A stretch of 11,105 bases of DNA from Candidatus Poseidoniaceae archaeon (lineage in GTDB: Archaea > Thermoplasmatota > Poseidoniia > Poseidoniales > Poseidoniaceae). Of the stretch, positions 1 to 5,349 are shown piece after piece. Position 1 is the stretch's first letter, and each line of letters opens with the position of its first letter. The notes beneath the pieces are model-generated. The model saw only the letters and a list, made by a program, of their open reading frames with translations, had not been told where the DNA came from and made no database searches. A program made the translations under genes and the position numbers. The stretch is taken from positions 1-11,105 of the forward strand of contig JAQXFL010000021.1 in the NCBI GenBank assembly GCA_029250345.1, in the 5' to 3' direction.

Positions 1-739
1 TGGCAGAGAGGTTCTGTGCTGCAACTTCGTTGAGGATGAGTGCTGCGTCGGTAACGTATGAAACCATGAAGACGGAGTCACAGCCAGCGCTAGCGATTTG
101 AGATACTTCTGCGGAAACATCGGTTGTTGTTTCTGCGTATCCAATCTTTGCACAGACGTCGCCAGACCAGGCAGCTTCGATTGCATCAGCAAATCCAGAG
201 CCGTAGTCGTTGGTCATGTGAAGAATTGCTGGGTTCGTTGCTCCAGAGTCAACCATCATTGCTGCAGCAGCAGGCCCTTGGATAGCATCGCTAGGAACAA
301 CACGGAAGAAGTCCGGGTAAGCACTGGCGTCACTCAAACTTGGGTTGGTTGAAGCGTAGGAGATCATAGGGATTCCAGCAGCAGACAATACAGCGTTTGC
401 AGCCATTGAAGCACCGGAACATGCGGCTCCAGCAACGGCGACAACGTTAGCGTCGACAAGAGATTGTGCTGCAGCGGCACCAACGGTACCGTCACAGCCC
501 GAATCAGCGACAACCGCTTCAAAAACAGTGTCGGATTGTGCTGCGTTCAAGTCGATTACGGCTTGAAGAGCACCGTATTCAAAACCAGCAGCGTCTTGGG
601 CCAATGGGCCTGTTGCCGGATTCAAGAATCCGATCTTGACGATTTCGCTTGGTGAGTCATCTTCGTTGCTTACACAGCCTGCAAGTGCTGCAGACATGAA
701 CGTCAACGTTAGTAGGGCGGTCAGTATTTTCTTATTCAT
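1..739 (-). CDS. ABC transporter substrate-binding lipoprotein, branched-chain amino acid (LivK/Peripla_BP_6) type, 3' partial
   Basis: The minus-strand reading frame starts at ATG 739-737 and runs off the left edge, giving 246 complete codons without a stop. The N-terminus is a lipoprotein signal peptide: MNKK, then a hydrophobic stretch and the lipobox L19-A20-G21-C22. The mature part begins with IVKIGFLNPATGPLA (33-47), the typical opening strand and ligand-binding turn of type 1 periplasmic binding proteins. It continues with VVAVAGAACSGASMAA (99-114), GIPMISYAST (122-131), and FFRVVPSDAIQGPAAA (144-159), the family's 'FRxxPsDxxQG' signature. The protein would sit on the outer face of the membrane and hand amino acids, or a related small solute, to an ABC permease. 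No permease gene is inside the window, so the substrate is unknown. AGGAAG at 752-747 is a plausible ribosome binding site 7 nt before the ATG. The family is sure; the ligand is not. Confidence 0.9.
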   Translation of the reverse strand, partial: MNKKILTALLTLTFMSAALAGCVSNEDDSPSEIVKIGFLNPATGPLAQDAAGFEYGALQAVIDLNAAQSDTVFEAVVADSGCDGTVGAAAAQSLVDANVVAVAGAACSGASMAANAVLSAAGIPMISYASTNPSLSDASAYPDFFRVVPSDAIQGPAAAAMMVDSGATNPAILHMTNDYGSGFADAIEAAWSGDVCAKIGYAETTTDVSAEVSQIASAGCDSVFMVSYVTDAALILNEVAAQNLSA

Positions 740-746
740 AATTAGT

Positions 747-752
747 CTTCCT
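747..752 (-). promoter_or_regulatory. Ribosome binding site of the substrate-binding protein gene
   Basis: AGGAAG on the minus strand lies 7 nt upstream of ATG 739-737. It supports that start codon. No convincing archaeal TATA box was found in the 740-839 leader. Confidence 0.45.
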
Positions 753-839
753 AAGTCCTTTCAATAGGCACCCCCTTATGAACATTGCACCGTTAATGAA
801 GGGTCTATTGCCGGTTAAATCAATCAAATGATGCGGGCA

Positions 840-1349
840 TTAGTTCAGTTGGATTTCAAAGAGATAGACTTCACCATCGTGATAGTGCGACGGAAGGCCG
901 GTTGCATCTTCAAGAACGACTGGTTCCAACACAGTAAATCCATGGCGAGTGTAAACACGAATGAGTGCCTCGTTAAACCCAACAGTATCTAGACGGATAA
1001 AGTGGAGGTTTTCGTTTAAGCAATACGACCTTGCCCAGCTCACAAGTTCTCCAACAAGGCCTCTGCCTCGGTGAAGGGGATGATTGGCAATACGGTGAAT
1101 GAAGAGTGACGGTTCGTCTTTTCTTTCACCCCAAATTTGGGGGTCTTCAAAGGCAACAACCCAAACGCAAACAATCTGACCTTGTTCCACCATTTTCCAC
1201 TGTCGGCCTTCGTCGATTTCCATTTGGATCAAACTTCTGTCAATCTTAGGCCATTTAGTCATGGCTTTCGAGGCTTGAAGAGCCGTTGCCTCGTCGTATA
1301 GAGCAAGTATAGCATCGATGTCGTCGTGAGTACTCTGAAGAATGTCCAA
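840..1349 (-). CDS. GNAT-family N-acetyltransferase
   Basis: This is a 169-residue acetyl-CoA-dependent acyltransferase of the GNAT fold; the acceptor substrate cannot be read from sequence. The opening THDDIDAILALYDEA (7-21) is the usual beta1/alpha1 start. IHRIANHPLHRGRGLVGELV (84-103) is motif A, with the pyrophosphate-binding R94-G95-R96-G97-L98-V99-G100 loop. IRLDTVGFNEALIRVYTRHG (118-137) is motif B, ending in the common 'YxxxGF' element at 133-138. The start is TTG at 1349-1347. It is chosen because GGGAG lies 8 nt upstream and because the next Met (residue 30) would delete the first helix. The gene begins 4 nt after the ribD stop, so it is probably cotranscribed and translationally coupled with ribD. 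That does not prove a role in riboflavin synthesis. Stop TAA is at 842-840. Confidence 0.85.
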   Translation of the reverse strand: MDILQSTHDDIDAILALYDEATALQASKAMTKWPKIDRSLIQMEIDEGRQWKMVEQGQIVCVWVVAFEDPQIWGERKDEPSLFIHRIANHPLHRGRGLVGELVSWARSYCLNENLHFIRLDTVGFNEALIRVYTRHGFTVLEPVVLEDATGLPSHYHDGEVYLFEIQLN

Positions 1350-1353
1350 GTTC

Positions 1354-2403
1354 TCAACTCCCAGCGTTGTGCATTGGCGTGTTCAACCTCGACCAGAGAT
1401 GAAGAACTTCATCGCCCCATTCCGCGGTAGAGACGAGTGTGAGTCCGGCGGCAGTAAGGCGCTTCGCATCAATGCCCGAGGCAACGGGTTCTGTGTGTAC
1501 GACTGGGCTTTGAATCAAGTAAAACTCGTCAACGAGACCCTGATCCAAGAAGGAAGATACTGTCTTTGGCCCGCCTTCGACCATGAGCCGTTGGATTTCT
1601 CGATCACCCAGCAGATTGAGAAGTGCAGACAACGAGGTAAAATCGTCCTTCATGTGAAGTGTTTCAAGACCGTCAGCATACAGCTTGGCAGTCGGTGGCG
1701 TTCGATTGTTCGGATCAAGAACGACTCGCAACGGTTGCCGATCACAAGGTACTCGGCGTACAGTCAACAGTGGGTCGTCTCGTATCACGGTTTCAGCACC
1801 AACCAAAACGGCATCACACTCATTGCGCAACATATGAACTCGGTCCAGGCAAGCCTCTGAAGTAAAACGCTGAGCTTCGATGTGTCTGTCATCCACAGAG
1901 CCGTTTGCATCCACTGCCATTTTGACCGTCACTTGTGGGCGTCGATGCTCGCACCAATGCAGAAAAGGGCTCATCTGAATCGATGCTTCCGATTCAAGTA
2001 GGCCTTGACGAACTTCGATGCCAGCATCTTGTAAAACTTGGATTCCTTTTCCCCGTACGGTTGGATTCGGATCGTAATGAGCAACAATGACTTCCTTCAC
2101 TCCAGCCCACATCAATGCTTCAGTGCATGGAGGCGTTCGACCGAAATGATTGCATGGCTCGAGCGTCACGTAAGCGACTGCGCCATTCGGAGAATGGCCA
2201 TTGGATTCCGCATCATGAATCGCCATTTGTTCTGCGTGCAATCCGCCAAGATGGTCGTGCCAACCCTCAGCAATAATTTCGCCGTTTTTAACGAGGACAC
2301 AGCCAACCAAAGGGTTCGGGCTCACCTTCCCTCTGCCTCGTTCAGCGACATCAAGAGCCCTTTGCATGAACTGTTGTTCATCCGCGGTCCAAGCGTTCGC
2401 CAT
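1354..2403 (-). CDS. ribD: Bifunctional riboflavin biosynthesis deaminase/reductase RibD
   Basis: This cytoplasmic enzyme has 349 residues, close to the usual 350-370. It deaminates the pyrimidine intermediate made from GTP and then reduces the ribosyl side chain with NADPH, on the way to riboflavin. The deaminase domain (about 8-145) has SPNPLVG at 28-34, the zinc and catalytic HAE at 56-58, and PCNHFGRTPPC at 83-93 with zinc ligands C84 and C93. The reductase domain follows (about 155-340), with VTVKMAVDANGSVDD, VLVGAETVIRDDPLLTVR and the MVEGGP nucleotide-binding motif. Start ATG 2403-2401 is preceded only by a weak GGG. The frame stays open for 28 more codons upstream, to a TGA at 2490-2488, but has no ATG, GTG or TTG there. 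The two-domain fusion is the bacterial arrangement; most archaea use separate enzymes, so lateral acquisition is possible if the host is archaeal. Confidence 0.95.
   Translation of the reverse strand: MANAWTADEQQFMQRALDVAERGRGKVSPNPLVGCVLVKNGEIIAEGWHDHLGGLHAEQMAIHDAESNGHSPNGAVAYVTLEPCNHFGRTPPCTEALMWAGVKEVIVAHYDPNPTVRGKGIQVLQDAGIEVRQGLLESEASIQMSPFLHWCEHRRPQVTVKMAVDANGSVDDRHIEAQRFTSEACLDRVHMLRNECDAVLVGAETVIRDDPLLTVRRVPCDRQPLRVVLDPNNRTPPTAKLYADGLETLHMKDDFTSLSALLNLLGDREIQRLMVEGGPKTVSSFLDQGLVDEFYLIQSPVVHTEPVASGIDAKRLTAAGLTLVSTAEWGDEVLHLWSRLNTPMHNAGS
1358..1362 (-). promoter_or_regulatory. Ribosome binding site for the TTG-started acetyltransferase
   Basis: GGGAG on the minus strand lies inside the last codons of ribD, just before its TGA stop (1356-1354). 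It is 8 nt upstream of the TTG start at 1349-1347. It decides the non-ATG start and suggests coupling of the two genes. Confidence 0.5.
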
Positions 2404-2602
2404 GTGTTGCCCAATCCGGCCGAGTTCAAGACTTCTTGCTTTTTCAATGAACGTATCAACAAAGAAAGCGTAGACTGAGACTCCTATTCAACAATTATCT
2501 GGCAACTTATGCACAATGGGTGGCTTTTCACCCATTACGAATTAAGCAAGAATACGCCGTTTTGAGAGAAGGCTTGAAACCAAGAACACGCCACATTAGG
2601 TC
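2404..2602. other. Divergent intergenic region between ribD and the lipid kinase gene
   Basis: This 199-nt region should hold the promoters of ribD (leftward) and of the kinase gene (rightward). It contains several A/T-rich patches but no box matching the archaeal TATA/BRE consensus well enough to call. The only clear structure is the inverted repeat at 2515-2536. There is no sign of an FMN riboswitch: the required multi-helix conserved core was not recognised. Confidence 0.5.
2515..2536. repeat. Perfect 8-bp inverted repeat (possible operator or hairpin)
   Basis: AATGGGTG (2515-2522), a 6-nt spacer GCTTTT, and CACCCATT (2529-2536) form a perfect palindrome with arms of 8 bp. It lies 66 nt before the kinase ATG and 111 nt before the ribD ATG, roughly central in the divergent region. 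It could be a dimeric regulator site or an RNA hairpin in either leader. There is no T-run behind either arm, so a bacterial-style terminator is unlikely. Confidence 0.5.
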
Positions 2603-3661
2603 ATGTCAAACGAAGGAACGGGCATAGTACCCGCTGCGCTTGAGTTCGAGCCGGACTCATCTTCAAAGAAGAAAAAAGGCGTACACAAACCAGTTTATTC
2701 TCCTGTTTTCACTCAAAAACCTGTGCAGAATACGGACATAGGATGCATCCATCTGCTTGTGAATCCTTTCTCAGGTAAGAAAAAAGGTCAAAAGATTGGC
2801 GAAAAAGTCAAGCAAATACTTGAGGACGAAGGCAATTCGGTAGAAGTCCATTTTTCAGCTCACAGTGGTCATTTGATCGAGATCGCTGAATCAATTCAAG
2901 CCCAACCGAACGATATTTTTGCAGTAGTTGGGGGCGATGGGAGTCTTTCTGAAGTGATTACAGGCCGTATGAAGGCCACCTCCGAACGAAGCGAAAGATT
3001 CGCCCTCATCCCTGCCGGCACCGGTAATTCGGTGGCAAATGACCTAAGATTAACATCAACAGAACAGGCAGTTCAAGGCATTCTCAAAGGCACATGGCAA
3101 AATCTAGATTTGGCCAGAGTGGAGATGATGGAAGGACTGCCAGGTTCAGAGAAAGGTCGTACAGTGCGCTACAGCCATAACCTCGTTACGTGGGGGCTTG
3201 GTGTAGACTCAACCATCAAAGCTGAACGCATGCGTTGGATGGGGCCAATGCGTTACGATGTTGGGATTCTCATGGCCATAATGGCCAACAATCGCCGTCA
3301 TGCAACGCTAACTTTGGATGGCGAGACAATGGAAGACGACTACACGCTCTTTTTGATACAAAACAGCCAGACAGGAGGCTCAATGCTACCGCTGGCTCCA
3401 GGTGCCTCACTTGATGATGGCATGATGGACATCGGGATACTGAAAAAGATGACACGCCGTGATGTTCTCAAAGCGTTTGGAATGCTCAAGAGTGAAGGTC
3501 GGCATGTTTTCCATCCACGCGTTGATTATCACAAGTTCAAAACACTGAAGATCGAAACGCCTGCCCCTGCAGCAATAAATGTCGATGGCGAAAACATCGG
3601 TTCCACACCACTGCAGATGGAAGTCCTATCGAATGCTGTTCAGATTTGCGTACCCAATTAG
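2603..3661 (+). CDS. Diacylglycerol kinase / YegS-like lipid kinase
   Basis: This 352-residue ATP-dependent lipid kinase belongs to the DAGK_cat/LCB5/YegS family and is the only plus-strand gene. The catalytic N-domain has NPFSG at 54-58, the glycine-rich nucleotide-binding VVGGDGSLSEV at 108-118, and PAGTGNSVANDL at 137-148. The C-domain has NLVTWGLGVDS (193-203), a family-typical RWMGPMRYDVGIL (211-223), GGSMLPLAPGASLDDGMMDI (258-277) and the terminal DGE at 328-330. All family hallmarks are present, so it is probably active. The substrate could be diacylglycerol, another polar lipid, or an isoprenoid lipid. The first 47 residues are a Ser/Lys-rich tail (SSSKKKK at 19-25) before the fold and may bind acidic membrane lipids. 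The ATG is the only early Met; the ribosome binding site is poor (AGG just 2 nt upstream), so a leaderless transcript is possible. The stop overlaps that of the convergent lipoprotein gene. Confidence 0.9.
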   Translation: MSNEGTGIVPAALEFEPDSSSKKKKGVHKPVYSPVFTQKPVQNTDIGCIHLLVNPFSGKKKGQKIGEKVKQILEDEGNSVEVHFSAHSGHLIEIAESIQAQPNDIFAVVGGDGSLSEVITGRMKATSERSERFALIPAGTGNSVANDLRLTSTEQAVQGILKGTWQNLDLARVEMMEGLPGSEKGRTVRYSHNLVTWGLGVDSTIKAERMRWMGPMRYDVGILMAIMANNRRHATLTLDGETMEDDYTLFLIQNSQTGGSMLPLAPGASLDDGMMDIGILKKMTRRDVLKAFGMLKSEGRHVFHPRVDYHKFKTLKIETPAPAAINVDGENIGSTPLQMEVLSNAVQICVPN

Positions 3662-5130
3662 AATGAGAAATCTGAAAAATCATCGTCGGAATCATCGTAC
3701 GTTTGCCTCTCTTGTGGTTGAGGTTCTGGCGTCACATCAGGTTGTTCCTGCTTGACTGCAGCCTTTCTTTTACGAACGGTTTTGCGCTTTGGAGGCCCAG
3801 ATGTGGTCTTCGATTTTGGTGCTGCTGAAGTGAAGTGTTCAGTGGATTGAGATGTTGGTTGACTGGAAGTGATGTTCATGGAAGATTGGCGTGGCGGAAC
3901 CGTAATCCGGTTTGCTGGCGGTGTAAATTCAGAGGTAGATTTCGTGAAATCTCTCTCCATCTCTTTGGATTCTTCCGTTTTTACGACAGAAGATTTGCCG
4001 CCACCGAATTCGTTGGTTGAACTGGAACTTGGGCCAGACGAGAGTACGCTATCAAGGTCGAATCCTGCAAGCGCAGATTCTGAAGATTGGCTCTTCGGTT
4101 CACTGTACGTCTTTTCTGCTTGCTTCCTCGATTCCTTTTGACGGTCACTCGGAGAAGACAATCCAGATGCTTTGGCTGACTTGACATCCCTTTTGACTTG
4201 TTTAACAGCATCCATACCGGACTTTCCGATGAGATTTCTCATGGATGCTTTGGCTCCTTGAAGTACAAACATCTTTGACAGGATGAAAGCACCTACTCCA
4301 CCGCCAATACCCACGATTATGAAGAACAATATGTAGCCGCCTCGGGTGAAAACTGGTACGTCACCGTGAACCCATTCATCACTGTCCCCGCCGCTTGAAC
4401 TCACGGTCGAATCACTGAGTTCAATGGATGTAACAAGGACATAGAGGCGTTCGTTGTTGCTTGAACTGATTTTGATGCTGCAATCAGAATTGGCTTCTTG
4501 TGAATTAAAAGTACCAAGTGAATTGCTGTTCGATGAATCCATCTGTACAAGATAGCCATAGATGGTAACGGATTGGTGCCATTCGCCGACAGCTAACATG
4601 CCTTCTTGGATGTTCTTCGTGGTCGGAATAAGACCGAGAACATACCACTTCGATTCGGCATCAGAATTGATTTTCTCGAGATTCACCGTCCCCATACCGG
4701 TTTTGGGTTGGAGAGGGTTCAACCAACTCTTTAAGTCGATTCGAGAACCTTCGCCCTCGACTACAGATTCGGCAGATGTTGAAGACATTTGTTCAATGGC
4801 CACACTCGCAGTTACGGCATAGTCCAAGCCGCTGGCATCAGCATCAGAATGCGATGAGTACATTGCACTTGATGCAAGATAACCCGGGAAAGAAACTGGA
4901 GTTGTGGTGTTCGTTCCGAGTTCTCCTTCTGCAGTTGCGCATCCAATCGGTTCGATACCTGTGAACGTTTGACTCTCTGAGCCGAGTGAAGTGGTAATGG
5001 TCGTCGACTCTTGATTGAAATCGACATGCACTTCGCCACTGTCTTTACCCCACGAGGCAGTTGTAGGACCTAAGCAACCTGCCAAAGCCATGCTGAGAAC
5101 GAGTAAGACGGCGAATCGAGCCCTGCGCAT
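3658..5130 (-). CDS. Lipoprotein with internal transmembrane helix and charged cytoplasmic-type tail, unknown function
   Basis: I do not recognise this 490-residue protein. It starts with a signal peptide (MRRARFAVLLVLSMALAGC) carrying lipobox L16-A17-G18-C19. An extracytoplasmic region rich in Ser and Thr follows (20-262), then one transmembrane helix (about 265-288, YILFFIIVGIGGGVGAFIL). After it come a basic helix (292-320, with many Lys and Arg) and a long, apparently disordered Ser/Pro/Lys-rich tail. The tail has a basic cluster PKRKTVRKRKAAVK (447-460) and an acidic end YDDSDDDFSDFSF (478-490). The reading frame is open back to an ATG at 5259, but that start would lie inside the tRNA-Ser anticodon stem. 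ATG 5130-5128 is chosen because it opens the signal peptide and has GGTG upstream. Topology suggests a lipid- and helix-anchored outer sensor joined to a cytoplasmic tail. The stop TAA (3660-3658) overlaps the convergent kinase stop. Confidence 0.8.
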   Translation of the reverse strand: MRRARFAVLLVLSMALAGCLGPTTASWGKDSGEVHVDFNQESTTITTSLGSESQTFTGIEPIGCATAEGELGTNTTTPVSFPGYLASSAMYSSHSDADASGLDYAVTASVAIEQMSSTSAESVVEGEGSRIDLKSWLNPLQPKTGMGTVNLEKINSDAESKWYVLGLIPTTKNIQEGMLAVGEWHQSVTIYGYLVQMDSSNSNSLGTFNSQEANSDCSIKISSSNNERLYVLVTSIELSDSTVSSSGGDSDEWVHGDVPVFTRGGYILFFIIVGIGGGVGAFILSKMFVLQGAKASMRNLIGKSGMDAVKQVKRDVKSAKASGLSSPSDRQKESRKQAEKTYSEPKSQSSESALAGFDLDSVLSSGPSSSSTNEFGGGKSSVVKTEESKEMERDFTKSTSEFTPPANRITVPPRQSSMNITSSQPTSQSTEHFTSAAPKSKTTSGPPKRKTVRKRKAAVKQEQPDVTPEPQPQERQTYDDSDDDFSDFSF

Positions 5131-5203
5131 GAACACCGAGGTGCGCTTTAGTTTGAGAACTCTTCCGTTGACAAGCCAGCATGAAACCGTAAAATTGCAA
5201 AGG

Positions 5204-5286
5204 CGCAGAGAGAGGGATTCGAACCCCCGAGTCCAAGGGACAGTGGATTTCAAGTCCACCGCAATACCGGGCTATGCGATCTCTGC
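5204..5286 (-). tRNA. tRNA-Ser (anticodon UGA)
   Basis: This is an 83-nt type II tRNA read on the minus strand. Acceptor stem GCAGAGA (5286-5280) pairs perfectly with TCTCTGC (5211-5205), and the discriminator is G at 5204. The D arm is GCA...TGC with GG in the loop. The anticodon stem GTGGA/TCCAC encloses loop CTTGAAA, giving anticodon TGA, which decodes UCA. The long variable arm GTCC-CTT-GGAC is typical of serine tRNAs. The T arm is GGGGG-TTCGAAT-CCCTC, with one G-T pair. The CCA end is not encoded (CCT follows the discriminator). The gene sits between the oxidase operon and the lipoprotein gene, 63 nt after the SCO stop, with no intron. Confidence 0.96.
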
Positions 5287-5349
5287 TGAGTTTAGGGTGT
5301 GAAAACCCGTTATCGCAAATGCAGGTCGGTCGTCAACTCGATATGAGCC

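Noticed and set aside
98..655. Two plus-strand open frames (98-352 and 464-655)
   Set aside because: Both are shadows of the minus-strand substrate-binding protein, whose frame is continuous from 739 to the window edge.
1342..1860. Plus-strand 172-codon open frame
   Set aside because: It is antisense to the reductase half of ribD, with no domain, signal or ribosome binding site of its own.
2404..2487. Upstream extension of RibD by up to 28 codons
   Set aside because: The frame is open but has no ATG, GTG or TTG start. The conserved deaminase fold already begins properly after ATG 2403.
5131..5259. N-terminal 43-residue extension of the lipoprotein reading frame starting at ATG 5259
   Set aside because: The upstream ATG lies in the anticodon stem of tRNA-Ser, and the extension would bury the signal peptide and lipobox. 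ATG 5130 gives a proper lipoprotein start.
5204..5286. tRNA-Ser as an integration site for a mobile element
   Set aside because: There is no integrase, no repeated tRNA 3' end and no compositional break nearby; the flanking genes look like ordinary chromosomal genes.
5295..5308. GGGT/ACCC hairpin between the SCO gene and tRNA-Ser as a terminator
   Set aside because: It has only 4 bp, and no T-run follows on the minus strand. It is too weak to call.
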